A stretch of DNA of 64,000 bases from Citrus sinensis (taxonomy: Eukaryota > Streptophyta > Magnoliopsida > Sapindales > Rutaceae): contig NC_068558.1 of NCBI RefSeq assembly GCF_022201045.2, positions 39,141,501 through 39,205,500 on the forward strand. The letters are read 5' to 3'. Below, in pieces: positions 37,694-49,900 of this stretch (position 1 is the stretch's first letter; each line of letters opens with the position of its first letter). Under the pieces are notes generated by a model. That model did not search any database. It worked only from the letters and a program-made list of their open reading frames with translations, and was not told the origin of the DNA. The position numbers were made by a program, and so were the translations under genes.

Positions 37694-38443
37694 ATGAAAG
37701 CAATAATAATGGCAAACAAAATGACATTTTTGATAATTATTGTCATGGCACTCGTCTCGTCAGCCATGCCCGTAGCCATCCTCAGGAGCCAAGACCTTGT
37801 TGTGGCCGTGGAAGAGATGCAAAACGCCAACTACTTCAGTTTTGCCATGCTCGTTAACATGTCTCCAAATACCACAACAAATCTTGGGAACGTCACATTC
37901 TTGATGCCCAAGGACAAAATATTGTCGACAGCGGACATGCTTCAAGAATCCACCAACGATTTCTTGCTTCGACATTCGATCCCGTCAGCCTTGCTTTTCG
38001 AGGATCTCGAGCGTATTCCTTCGGGCTCATTGATCCCAAGTTCTTTGCCGGATTACATGCTCAGGATTTCTAACGGTGGAAGGAAGAGGTTTTTTCTTAA
38101 CAATGTGAGAGTTACTAGTCCAAATTTATGCACTGCAGGCTCTTCAATCCGATGCCATGGCATAGACGGAGTGCTAAATAATAATATCAGCTCATCAGCA
38201 TCTCAACCTTCTTGCTCATCAAACAGCTCCTCCGGCCCTGTTGTCGTGGCCTTACCCCCGACAGCATCACCGGCGCAATCCACGGTTCCCTCTTTTGCGG
38301 ATCAGGCTCCGCTGATTGCGCCGCAACCATCAGATTCAGGCACGCCAAAGCAGAAGTCAGCTGCTGGCTATTCACAGAGGCTGTCTTGTGGGGGAATAAT
38401 ATCCAACTTCTTTTTGGTCTTTGCTATGGTTTTGATATTTTGA
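37694..38443 (+). CDS. Fasciclin-like arabinogalactan protein (single FAS1 domain)
   Basis: Single-exon gene of 249 residues. The ATG at 37694 is the first in frame; codons before it begin with TTG and are not used. Residues 1-28 form a signal peptide with a hydrophobic core (TFLIIIVMALVSSA). One FAS1 domain spans about 33-162, with an H1-like segment VTFLMPKDK (67-75) and an H2-like IRCHGIDGVL (142-151). N-glycosylation sites occur at NTT and NVT. Residues 164-222 are Ser/Pro/Ala-rich with AGP-type dipeptides (PPTASP, APLIAPQPS). The C-terminal 20 residues are hydrophobic, fitting a GPI-anchor signal. The protein would be secreted to the cell surface; FLAs act in adhesion and wall assembly. 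The FAS1 domain is rather divergent. Confidence 0.85.
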   Translation: MKAIIMANKMTFLIIIVMALVSSAMPVAILRSQDLVVAVEEMQNANYFSFAMLVNMSPNTTTNLGNVTFLMPKDKILSTADMLQESTNDFLLRHSIPSALLFEDLERIPSGSLIPSSLPDYMLRISNGGRKRFFLNNVRVTSPNLCTAGSSIRCHGIDGVLNNNISSSASQPSCSSNSSSGPVVVALPPTASPAQSTVPSFADQAPLIAPQPSDSGTPKQKSAAGYSQRLSCGGIISNFFLVFAMVLIF

Positions 38444-38789
38444 TTGGAAACAATATTTATTCTGAAATGTCTGTAGAAATAGTCAATTTAGTATTCGATC
38501 GTTACTTTAGTATTCTGCAAGATGCCCATTTTATTGTAGTCCTGGAGCTCCAAAATCACGTCACGGTTCCCAAATATTTTCAGAACACTGATTCAGTGCT
38601 CATCTGATTTTTACGTTGAGTGCTTAGAAGCACGTGATTAGTCGCTAAATATTAATAAAAGATTTCTCACCCGTAGGATACTATTCTCTTTCAAATCTGG
38701 TAATAGTTGCAGTCAATGGATGGCAGCTTTTCCAAACTTTCAATTGGGTTTGCTTATTTTCAACTGTCTAGGATGGGTATCTGTCACAT
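38444..38789. other. Fasciclin gene 3' UTR and flank
   Basis: No gene is seen. AATAAA-like signals occur near 38650. The ORF continuing to 38607 is an out-of-frame shadow. Confidence 0.5.
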
Positions 38790-39005
38790 GGAAAATGCTT
38801 ATTGTCACGAAGGCTGAGAGAAACGACATCTGTTGCTTGCCGTTTTGCCTCTTTCTTCTCTCAAGCTTCATGACAATTTTTTAATGTTAAAAAAATTTAT
38901 TAAAAAAAAAAAAGTGAAAGTGACAAAAGCTGTGGGGATCCCGTGAAGTTTGGGCTGTCTCTTGGCAGAGAGAGAATTTTATATGGATGAAAATATTAAA
39001 AAAAA

Positions 39006-40966
39006 GTTTTTCCATGATGCTGAAATTTTTTGACAGTATCGATTATGTATTAATTGTGAACTATTAGATTTAATTAATGATGTACAATATTTGTATTAAA
39101 AAATAATGGTAAACAGCTTGTTAACCGTTCAAGTGGGTAGAGAATTTTTGTAAAATAATTGTGCCCACCCTTAGAGTTTGAAATAATTTCACTTAAATAG
39201 TATATTTTATTTAAAATTACTTTTCAGCCCTCCTTTAAATTTGTAATATGATAATCTTTTTTAAATAAATCTTCTAAAATCAATTACCATTAAGTATAAA
39301 ATATAATATTAAGTAGGTTATTTAACACAAATTCTTATAATAATTTGTATTGTATGAATTTAATTACAAATCATTAATACCTAAACAATAATGATAATAG
39401 AAGGCACTTCAATAAACTATTTTATATGTGTTTTATTAATAATCCTATATGAGTCACAATAAATAAGAAATATTTTATTCACCAATTATTATTGAAAAAT
39501 ATATATGTCTATATAACTATAAAGTGAGAAATATTTTGATTTAAATTTTTAACAAAAAATTAAATTATTTATTTCATGCAATTCAATGATGGAGGATATA
39601 ACATTATGAAATGTTGTTTTGACTTTCAATATCAACCATTAGATTATGATATATTAGTGACTCAAATATTGTGTTAAAATTTTAAGTTAAAGTATCCCAA
39701 ACCATATCTTTATAATGGAAATATAAAAACATGCAATGATTTTTTTCCTCATTTTGTCCATTAAATATTATTTGATGTGATATTTTATTTATTGTCACTA
39801 TTAATTATCATAATAAAAGTAATGACTCTTCGTAACATAAAAATTTTATAATTACTATCAAAGAATAACAATAAAATAATCTTTCATGATTCATAAGCTA
39901 AAGTTAATTAGGAATATGTGTTATATTTAACTTTTATGAAATTAACAAAGAGACATTTGAAAATAAAATGAAAACAAGCTTGTGAAAGTTAAATTTTATA
40001 AAGCTCAGATAATTTTCGACCATGTCAATAAAAATCTAAAAATATAAATAATTTTCTTTCACTTTTTTTCCCACGTAAATATTATCGGAGGCAATATTTT
40101 ATTTATTGTCACTATTAACTATAATAACAAAAGTAATGACTCTTCATAACATAAAATTTTATAATTACAATCCAAGGATATCAATAAAATAATTTTTCAT
40201 GATTCATAAACTAAAACTCATTAGGAATATATATTCGATTTAACTTTTATGAAATTCACAAAGTGATATTTGAAAATAAAATAAAAATATATAAGCTTAT
40301 AAAACTTAAAACTCCCACCATGTAAGGATATTAACTGTAAGATAAATATAAAGTACAGAAAATAAGTATGTTAAATGGGTGTTAAAAATGATATATACTT
40401 CATAATCAATTATACAATGGCGCTTAATATTATATAAAATAATGAGTATTTTAATATACGATATTAAATTTTATTAAAAGATGTTTGATCAAGTAATTTT
40501 TATGTTACAAGCAATCTCAACAATGAGTTTATTGATGTAATTATGACATTTACTTAACTATATGTACTTAGTTGTGTTATTTATTAGTGTTATATCATAT
40601 ATAGATTTTGCAATTGCAACTTATTTATTTGATTTGTGTTAAATAACCTACCATTATATTTTATACTTAATGGTAATAGATTTTGGAAGATTTATTTAAA
40701 AAAGATTATCACATTTCAAATTTAAAGGGGGATTGAAAAATAATTTTAAATAAAATATGCTATTTAAGTGAAATTGTTTCAAACTCTAAGGGTGGTCATA
40801 GTTATTTTACAAACTTCTCCACCCCTTGCACGTTTGTTAACCGTTTACCATTATTTTTATTTTTATTTTTACCTACAAATATTGTGTACCATTGATTAAA
40901 TCCAATGGTGCACAATTAAAAACATTATTGATGCTGTAAAAAAATTACAGCATCATAGAGGAACCC
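39006..40966. mobile_element. Nested non-autonomous TIR element (MULE-like)
   Basis: Inverted repeats of about 300 bp: the left arm runs from ttccatgatgctg to about 39350, and the right arm from about 40630 to cagcatcatagaggaaccc. Flanking DNA is a direct repeat TTAAAAAAAA (38996-39005 and 40967-40976), consistent with a 9-10 bp TSD although low in complexity. There is no transposase ORF. It is nested in the older MULE remnant. Confidence 0.7.
39775..40310. repeat. Direct repeat, two copies about 310 bp apart
   Basis: Copies at about 39775-39990 and 40085-40310 share ttttatttattgtcactatt, agtaatgactcttc, and aacttttatgaaatt in the same order. It is an internal duplication in the nested element; nothing in it is coding. 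Confidence 0.6.
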
Positions 40967-41515
40967 TTAAAAAAAATATAGAAAATGACAAACTTACTCA
41001 TGCTTTATGAAGCAGTTGAAAACGACGTGCATCACAATCTTCTTTACTCATCCTCACTCTCTCCTTTACTTACTCATCCCCACCCACGAGTGCTACTAGT
41101 TCCTCGCTTTCTTGCGGCTACCACAACCAACATCACACTTGACCCAAATACGGAAGCACATTTTACTTAATACTCGTGGAAGTAATTCTACACAAATTCT
41201 CCAAGAGGCCGATCTAGATTTGGAAGCAGAACCCAAAACTGATAATTACTTCATTATAAAGAGTGATTTTTTATTTTAAATAGTATTTTCTTTACATCAG
41301 TAATAATAGAAATGTACCTGCATTTTACTTAATATTCTTAGAAACAATTTACTAGTTAAATGATAATAATAAATAATAATGAAAATTTTATTTGATTTAG
41401 AAATTTTAAAATTTTAATTTTTAGAAACTTAATGGATTAATTTTTTGCTGGACCACAATTTTGTAACTATTTATAATAATTTATTCTTAATAAAAAAATT
41501 AATTATTTTATAGAA

Positions 41516-42950
41516 ATGAAAAATTTGGAAAATGAGGCCAGAGTCGAAGATGTGCAACTGGAAAAATATGGGCCAACATTTAGGATATTATTTAATAGTC
41601 ATGAGGAAATGTAAGCGTTTTACAAAGCCTATGGTAAACAAGAATGGTTTTTTTGTGAAGAAGCTAACTAGCAAGAAAGGGAGTGATGGAAATGTAAAAT
41701 ACCCAATATTAGTATATAACCGTAACAGCAAGTTAGAAAGTAAATCTACTAATATGTTGAAGCCTATTGTGAAAACTAGTTATGATACTAAAATTAGGGA
41801 TTGTGTAAATGAAAATGGAAAATGGGTTTTTCAAATTTTAAAATTTCAACACAATCATGGATTGAGTCTGGACAAAACTAAGTATTTTCCTTGTAACCGT
41901 AGCATTAGTGCAAGTGCAGAAAAACATATTGAAATGAATGATTGTGTGGGAATTAACATTACCCAGAATTTTAATTCTATTGTTGTTGAAGCTAGTGGAT
42001 ATGAAAATGTCTCATTTCTAGAAAAAAGATTATAGAAATCTTATTGACAAAGTTAGACAACTGTAGCTTGGAGAAAGAGATGCTATGGCGATTCTAAAGT
42101 ACTTCCAGAAAAAGGAAGCATAATGCAAGGGGTTTTTTTAGCATTGATTTGGATGATCATGATTGATTAAAGAATGTATTTTGGACAGATCTGAGGAGTA
42201 TGGTAGCTTACAAATATTTTAAAGATGTTATCACATTTGACACCACATATCTTACTAATAAGTATGGCATGCCATTTGCTTCTTTTGCTGGAGTTAATCA
42301 TTATGACCAGTCTATTTTGTTATGATATAGATTGATTTGACACGAGCATATGGAGACATTTACGTGGTTATTTAAGGCGTTTGGTTCTCCTCGCATTGAT
42401 ATCATTACAAACTAAGACAAAGCAATGTAAAAGGCAATTGAGAATGTTTTTCCTATGACTAAGCATTGATGGTGTTTGTGCCATATAATGAAGAAGATTC
42501 TTGAGAAGTTAGGGGCTTTTAAAGAACGTGAATGTATTGTTTCTTTATTGCTTTCTACTATTTATGATTCATTGAAACTTGTTGTGTTTGAAGAAGCTTG
42601 GCATGACATGATTACGATATATGATTTATGGGATAATGATTGTTTAAATGATTTTTATGAGGAGCGGCATCGTTGGGTTCCATACTATTTGAAAATTATT
42701 TTTTGACAGGAATGTCAACAACTTAGCAAAGTGAAAGTATAAATGCATTTTTTGATGGGTTTGTTAACTCAAAAATAAATTTGAAGCAATTTGTGAAGTA
42801 ATATGAAAATGCATTGAGAAGGAAATATGAATTAAAATGGCAAGTAGATGCCAAGTGTTTCAGTAAAAGGACTCTATGTGTAACAAGATATGAGATGGAG
42901 AAGCAAGTTGAATAAGTGTATACTATTTTTAAGTTTAAAGAATTCTAACA
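41516..42950 (+). pseudogene. FAR1-related / MULE transposase pseudogene
   Basis: Reading from ATG 41516, the frame gives the start of a FAR1 DNA-binding domain (FNSHEEM, a stop at a conserved Tyr, then AFYKAYGKQE); a shift then leads into FFVKKLTSKKG and a segment ending CVNENGKWVF and FQHNHGL. Further on are the MULE transposase blocks FDTTYLTNKYGMPFASF (about 42236), then a CLCHIMKKILEKLG segment (about 42475) and HRWVPYY (about 42670). Several stops and frameshifts interrupt it, so it makes no protein. FAR1/FHY3 regulators descend from such transposases, but the position between inverted repeats favours a transposon rather than a host FRS gene. Confidence 0.8.
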
Positions 42951-43696
42951 AGAATTAATTGTACTGATGTATTGTAATATAGTTAATTCTAGAGGAGTGT
43001 TAGGGAGCGACTTGGTGGAGAAATGATGGGGAGCGAAGATGATCTAGAGTGAGGGAGAGAGAGTCAGCGACGATCTGGAGGCATAGAGAGAGAGAGAGTG
43101 ATGCCACTTTTTCTTATATATTTTACATTTTAACATTTCTTTTGTCACTTTCTACTTTTTTATTTATATTTTAACATTAAAAATTATTTGGCACGTTGAG
43201 AGAAGGAGAGAAGCAAAACGGTGGGCAAAGCTACCATTTTTCTTAACGTTCTCCCGGTGTTATCACTATTTAGCACGAGTCTCGTCACATTTTAAAACAG
43301 ACTGAAGTCATAACAGGAGGTGTGTTGAGTTTTAAAAGTCTCATCATATTACATGCATTTGGGCTCTAATTAATGTGGTCGCTCATATGTAATTAGCACA
43401 TCAAATTCATTAACCAAATTAGAAGAAGGCAGTTAAAGATTAGTTGCCCAACTTCAAATTCTGAGAGTCTAGAACTATTGATATATAATCTCCCTCTATT
43501 TTCCATTCAAAATCTCATTATACCTAAACAGATAATCAACTAACTAATACGTTCGACCTGTTCATCAGAAAGGTAGTGGAGGTGCATAGCTACCTCCTCT
43601 CATTATCAGACACGCGGCACTTGTCCAGTTATTGGCCAGCCATTGTAAAAATTAACCCGTATAAGTAGGATCTCTCCATCAACATCCGTTCAACAC

Positions 43697-43705
43697 TATA
43701 AATAT
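43697..43705 (+). promoter_or_regulatory. TATA box of the pyrophosphatase gene
   Basis: The sequence ctataaata lies about 115 bp before the ATG, followed by a pyrimidine-rich stretch suitable for the transcription start (about 43730). ATT/AAT trinucleotide runs occur in the 5' UTR (43755-43800). Confidence 0.65.
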
Positions 43706-43817
43706 AGTCCTTTAGTTTCCTCTCTTAGCATATTAATTCACATTCCTGATCTATTATTATTATTATTATAGATATCTTCGTTAACCATAATAATAATAAT
43801 CAAGAAAAATTTAAATC

Positions 43818-44483
43818 ATGGGTGACGAACCCGAAACCGAACCTCCAATACCTCCGGTTCAAACAGCAGCAGAAGGCAACCGTCCAGTCCCGAAACTGAA
43901 CGAAAGAATCCTGTCAACGCTCTCAAGAAGATCAGTGGCCGCACATCCGTGGCACGATCTCGAAATAGGCCCCGGAGCCCCGCAAGTGGTCAACATCGTC
44001 GTGGAGATAACGAAAGGCAGCAAAGTGAAATACGAACTGGACAAGAAAACAGGACTCATCAAAGTCGACAGAGTCCTTTACTCATCGGTCGTGTACCCAC
44101 ACAACTACGGCTTCATTCCCCGGACACTCTGCGAAGACAACGATCCCCTCGACGTGATGATCCTGATGCAAGAGCCGGTCATTCCGGGGAGTTATCTGCG
44201 AGCCCGGGCCATCGGATTGATGCCCATGATCGATCAAGGGGAGAAGGACGACAAGATCATAGCCGTCTGTGCTGACGACCCCGAGTATAAGCATTACACA
44301 GACATCAAACAGTTGCCACCTCACCGGCTGATGGAGATACGGCGTTTCTTTGAGGATTATAAGAAGAATGAGAACAAAGAGGTTGCTGTTAACGAGTTCC
44401 TGCCTCCTCAGATTGCTTTTGATGCCATTCAGTACTCCATGGACCTTTATGCCGAGTACATTCTGCAATCCCTCAGGAGATAG
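43818..44483 (+). CDS. Soluble inorganic pyrophosphatase (family I)
   Basis: A single uninterrupted exon encodes 221 residues, full length for plant family-I pyrophosphatases. The enzyme hydrolyses PPi to two phosphates with Mg2+, mainly in the cytosol. The signature DNDPLDV is at 107-113; KYELDK at 71-76, R85, Y93, and the acidic cluster D139QGEKDD provide further active-site residues. The N-terminus is a short acidic/Pro-rich extension without a clear transit peptide. ATG 43818 has a good context (atcATGGG). The coding region is much richer in GC than its surroundings. Plant homologues I know of have several introns, so an intact intronless copy could be a retrogene, although the TATA box and clean frame argue that it is expressed. 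Confidence 0.93.
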   Translation: MGDEPETEPPIPPVQTAAEGNRPVPKLNERILSTLSRRSVAAHPWHDLEIGPGAPQVVNIVVEITKGSKVKYELDKKTGLIKVDRVLYSSVVYPHNYGFIPRTLCEDNDPLDVMILMQEPVIPGSYLRARAIGLMPMIDQGEKDDKIIAVCADDPEYKHYTDIKQLPPHRLMEIRRFFEDYKKNENKEVAVNEFLPPQIAFDAIQYSMDLYAEYILQSLRR

Positions 44484-45446
44484 AGATTTTTTCTTTTTTT
44501 CCCCTTTTTTGCATATTATTAATCAATTAATTCATCAACAACCACACGCTGTTTATTTATTTTCAATATTTCTTCTAATTGTCTCTCGATGGAAAAGTCC
44601 CTGTCCATCAGTTGGAATAATAAGTCATTTGATTAATTAAAATATGGTATTTGATTATTATTATGAGCTATATATATGGCATTTTGAACAGCAGATATGT
44701 ATTCAAAACCTTGTTATTCATTAACTATATTTTTCTAAAGTTTAAATCATGAGATTAATTAAAAAGTATAGTGGGATGGATCAAAATTTTCGTTTCCATG
44801 TCATCGCCATATTGATATGTTATTTATATATATATAGGTAATAAAAAAAGATCTCCAAATTAATGATGGTTAGTCATAGCTACTTTTATTATGATTCAAG
44901 AAGATTTTTAAACCCTCGCGTCAAGGATTAATGTGTATATTGTTATTGTAAAAGATTAGTTAGTGCTGTAGGCATTATATGCATATGTAATTACTTATAA
45001 AATAAAATTCTATATGCATTTTCATTCAGAAAATATTATTGTTCGGCTAAATGAAAAAATAGGCCTACTTTTGATATTGTTCATTTTGATTTTCAGATCT
45101 CAAAATGTTTTGAATTGAACATCACAGTGGATTGGCTTGCAGCAGCTTATGAGACGATAGGTTTACAACTTCAGCTCTATTTATGAGGCGTTAAATAATT
45201 TATGAGGCGCACCATGTGTGTAATTATTGTTTATCAAAATGAATAAGATTGTTCGTGTTGTTTTTTTTTTTTTTTTGTGTACATATATACACAGTGGAGA
45301 GAGAAAGAAAAAAGCGCAGATTATTTTCATATAGACACCAGCATTCATTCACAAGCATGGATCATTATTCATATAGACATCAGGCATTCTTTCACATAAC
45401 AAGAAAGAGAGAGAAACCTTATTACTGGATATGATGTAACATGTAT
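44484..45446. repeat. Pyrophosphatase 3' region, partly duplicated at 62935-63745
   Basis: No gene is seen. From about 44540 to 45180 the sequence is collinear with 62935-63745, for example tagtgggatggatcaaa and gttcattttgattttcagat. The rest up to 45446 is low-complexity DNA preceding the P450 3' end. Confidence 0.7.
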
Positions 45447-46913
45447 CTACTCATGATACTTAGCCTGAAGAAAAAGAAAATTCTTCTTGTGCATGGCAAT
45501 TCCGGGCAGATAATCAAAGTCCAAATCTTGGTTCTTCATTCCAGGCGGTATTTCCCAATCAAATTTGTAAAGACGATTAGCAATTGCAAGATCCGCATTT
45601 GCAGTTCCCAAATGCATTCCAGGATACAAATTCTTCTGCCAGCACCAAATGGTATGAACTCTAAGTTTTGCTCTTTATAGTCAATAGAACAATCAATAAA
45701 TCTCTCGGGATTACATTCCTCAGGATTCTCCCAAGCTTCAGGATCTCTTCCTATCGCCCATGCCTTTACGTAAACAAGTGTTTTAACTCGAATTTCATAC
45801 CCGTCTATTAAGCACTTTTCCATTATTTCTTTGGGTACTAGTAAGGGAATTGGTGATTGCAATCTCAAAGTCCCCTTTAGTACAGCTTTAAGATATTTTA
45901 CTTCTTGAAGATCAACTTCATCTACAAAGCCTTTGCAGCCAATCAAAGATCTAATTTCTTCTTGAACTTTTTTCATTGCTCTAGGATGCATCATGAGGTA
46001 GGTCATGGCCCAAACCACAGTCGAGCCGTTTGCAAAGCAAATAGCACATATATGGGTGTCTCTGTGGGATATGTGTGCGCGTGTGTATTATTTAAAGCAA
46101 CAAAATTATATTAAATCAATTATATACAAAACTACTTATATATGTGATCCAAAGTTAGCTCAACTTTGAACCCATATCTTTTTGTACTTGAAGTAAAACA
46201 TCAACTATATCCTCTTGCTGCAGCTCTGCTTTTGTTATTGTAGAACCTGAAGGGCACTCAGTTGCTCAAACACCTTCAGCTTCTGCCTAAGATCCAAGAT
46301 CAGATTCCTAGATGCTAGACTATAGATGACTTGAAAAAGATTTAACCAAGAACTTCTACTGAACAAAACAATCAATGGTTTAAGAATCAAAGAATCGAAA
46401 TAAACGAAAGAATAAAGAACAGAAAAGTTTTAACGTGGTTCAGCTAACACACTTAGCTTACATCCACGGAGGAACAAGACTTCAGGCTTTTATTGAATGA
46501 ACTCAAGATTACAGAGAATTACATATGGTATCTCATGGAAATTACATGCGCTTAAACCCAGGAGGAACCCCCCTTTTATACTCATAAATCGTAGCCAGCT
46601 ATCTGTACTAGAATCAGCTCCTTTCAGTTGCTGATAACTTCCTAGAAACTAATCCCAGATGCTCACGTGCAAGCCATGCTTCATCAACGACTTTAACGGC
46701 TTCTTTCATTCGAACCATTCACGTGCGTCTCAGGTGTTTCACTTAAATAAAACGACATTCCTTGACATCGTTTCACTTGGCTTTAGTTTACAAACCGAAA
46801 CGCACTTTCTCAAGTCGTTTCAAAGTCTCTGAGTTGCTTTCACTGGTTACTTTACAAATCTCCACCTTGAAACAATTCATCCCTGTCAGTCTTTCTCCTC
46901 AAATTCATGCAAG

Positions 46914-49900
46914 TTACAAACTGCATATTTCAGCTATGTCCAAGTAGGTCTTGAACTTAGCTGAGGGTACCACCTTTGTAAGCATATCTGCAGGATTGTT
47001 GCTGGTATGTATTTTTACCATCTTTACAACTCCTTTTGATATTACATTCCTTATGAAATGCAATTTAATGTTGATATGCTTGGTCTTCTCATGATGAGCT
47101 GGATTTCTGCTCAAGTAAATGGCACTTGAGCTGTCACAGTGGATATCAACAACCTTCTGAGGTATTCCTAACTCACTGATTAAGCCTTTAAGCCATAAAG
47201 CCTCCTTGACAGCTTCTGAGGCTGCAGTATACTCAACCTCTGTAGTTGATAAAGCCATTACATGTTGCAAGCTTGCTTTCCAGCTTATCAGACATCCATT
47301 CAACATGAACATGTATCCAGTTTGTGATCTCCTTCTGTCCAGATCTCCAGCATAATCAGAGTCAACATAGCCCCATAAACCAGCTTCATTTGTCTCTTGA
47401 TTCTTTCCATATAGCAACCCAAACTCCAAAGTTTCATTCAGGTATCTCAGCACCCATTTAGCTGCCTTCCAATGCTCTTTTCCAGGTGAAGCCATATACC
47501 TGCTTATCAAGCTTAGAGCATGTGAAATATCTGGTCTTGTGAGGACCATTGCATACATCATACACCCTACTGCATTGGCATAGGGTACCTTAGACATCTC
47601 TTGCCTTTCTTCACTTGACTTTGGACATTGCTGGTTTGAGAGTTTAAAATGTGAGGCCAGGGGTGTTATCACTGGTTTACAGTTGCTCATTCCAAAGGTA
47701 TTAAGTACTTTTTCCAAGTACTTCTTCTGAGACAAAAACATAGTTCCCTTCCTTCTGTCCCTTGTGATTTCCATTCCCAAAATCTTCTTGGCATGACCCA
47801 GATCCTTCATATCAAACTCAGAGTTCAGCATCTGTTTTAAAGCTTCAACTTCTTCCCTCACTTTACAAGCAATCAACATATCATCAACATATAGTAGCAA
47901 GTATATGTGATGATTGTTGAGTATTAGAAAATGCATATTTATAAAGGAGAAAACCGTCATTTTACATTTTAAGTCTTACTAACAACCCTTACTTTTATAT
48001 ATTTAACCTTCTTGTGATTTAATTACATGTGTTTTATTTTAATTAAGTATTTTATGTATTTTAGGGGCATTATAGTCATTTCACAATAAAGGAGAGATCA
48101 GACGGCAAAACGGACATCACTTTTGAACTCAGGACGGTCGAAAACCTTAGGAGGAGCATAAAAGGAAAAATGGCACTATTCACATGTACGGTACTATTCA
48201 CGTGTACGGTACTGTATATGTTACTGTTCACATAGACGGATGATGACGTGGCATTGACCGATGATGTGGCATTGACTGATGAGGTGTCACGATCCTGTTG
48301 GACTAAAATTCTTATGTACTGTTGATGGTGACGTGGCAGCATATCAGTGGACGAAAAATCTCGCGTACGGTGCATGCATCACACAGGATTATTTTCAACC
48401 AAACCGCGTTACTGTTCATCCGGGTCAAACCGCGTTACTGTTCAAAGTCGGGTCAAACCGTGTTACTGTTCATCCGCGTGGTCAAACGTGGACTGTTGAC
48501 TGATGACGTGGCGCAATCCTGAGCGTCCAAACTGTTTTTAATCCGATGGCCATGATTTACTCCATGTATCTATAAAAAGGGGGCCTCCCCCCCCTAATTT
48601 GATATCTCTGAATCCATTTTTGGGATCCATTTTCTGTAATTCCTTCTCCATCTTGTATTTTCTTCGTATTTTAATAAATTTCCATTTTGCCCCTAGTTCA
48701 ATTATGAGTGGCTAATTTTCTTTCAAGCTTGGGTTGAAGGTGAAGTCTCAACATGTGTCATGGGCTTAATTTGGTAAATTTACTTTCTCTTCCCCTCTAA
48801 TTTTTGTGGATGTTTTGACTTCTCGTCGACAAATAATACTAATCTTGTCTAGATACCGCCTTGGTTACACCGGCTCTCTAGTATAAGGTTATTATTATTT
48901 GGCACGATAAGCCCTTAGCACCATATTGATTAGAGCGTGGTTCATGAGGTGTGGATTCCCCCCTCATGATTTAATTGGCATTAATACGGATTATTTAGCC
49001 CATGATGCATGTTGATACGGATCCAGATACCCAAGTACGTCAATTTAATAGATTTTCTCTTCAATTTATTCTCTCTATTGCAATTCCAATTTTAGAATTT
49101 ATTCTCGCCATTTTAATTTAAGTATTAGCATATTCCAAATCATTTCCCCCATAAATCCAACTACCCATTTACAAAATTAATTCTATATATAATTAAAATC
49201 CACCTCCTCGTGGGATCGACACTCGTCACCATTAGTCTATACTACAATAGATTCGTGCGCTTGCGAGTACATTAAAATTTGCACAACAATGATCTGAATC
49301 TATTTGCTTATAGTATACACAACAATCGAAATTGCACCTCATGAATCCATGTGAAACCATGAATTCATCAAACCTGAGGTACCATTGCCTTGGGGACTGC
49401 TTCAAGCCATATAATGACTTCTTCAGCAAGCACACATGGTCAGGGTATTCAGAGCTTACAAAACCTTCAGGTTGAGTCATTAAAATCTCCTCCTCTAGTC
49501 TCCCATGTAAAAAGGTTGTTTTGACATCAAGTTGATCAAGCTCCATGTCATATACAGCTGTTAGAGCTAACAAAACTCTTATAGAAACATGTCTGACCAC
49601 TGGAGAGAAGACTTCCTTAAAATCAACTCCTTCCTTCTGTGTATATCAATTTGCTACTAACCTAGCTTTGAATCTCCTAGGCTCATCAGCTGTCAGCCCT
49701 TCTTTTACCTTGAAAATCCATTTGCACCCCACAATCCTTCTTTTGTCAGGTTTCTTTACCAATTCCCAGGTATTGTTCTTGTATAGTGAGTCCATTTCAT
49801 CTTCCATAGCCCTCTGCCACTCTGATTTATATGAACTCTTCATAGCCTCTCTGTAGCTTGTTGGCTCATCTTCCTCAACCTCATGTGATGCTGCCAGTGC

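Larger units (their letters stand above)
38790..43260. mobile_element. Decayed MULE with a FAR1-type transposase, containing a nested element
   Basis: An inverted repeat of about 110-150 bp is seen at about 38815-38940 and 43115-43240, sharing ccgttttgc, cttctctcaa, tttttaatgttaaaa, and gaaagtgacaaaag in order. Between the arms lie a broken FAR1-related/MULE transposase gene (41516-42950) and a younger TIR element (39006-40966). This is the layout of an autonomous MULE that has decayed. Outer ends and TSD were not resolved. Confidence 0.6.

Noticed and set aside
43859-44468. ORFs overlapping the pyrophosphatase in other frames
   Set aside because: GC-rich coding sequence opens neighbouring frames by chance.
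48076-48522. Thr/Val/Asn-repeat ORFs
   Set aside because: They translate the short repeats of the solo LTR on both strands.
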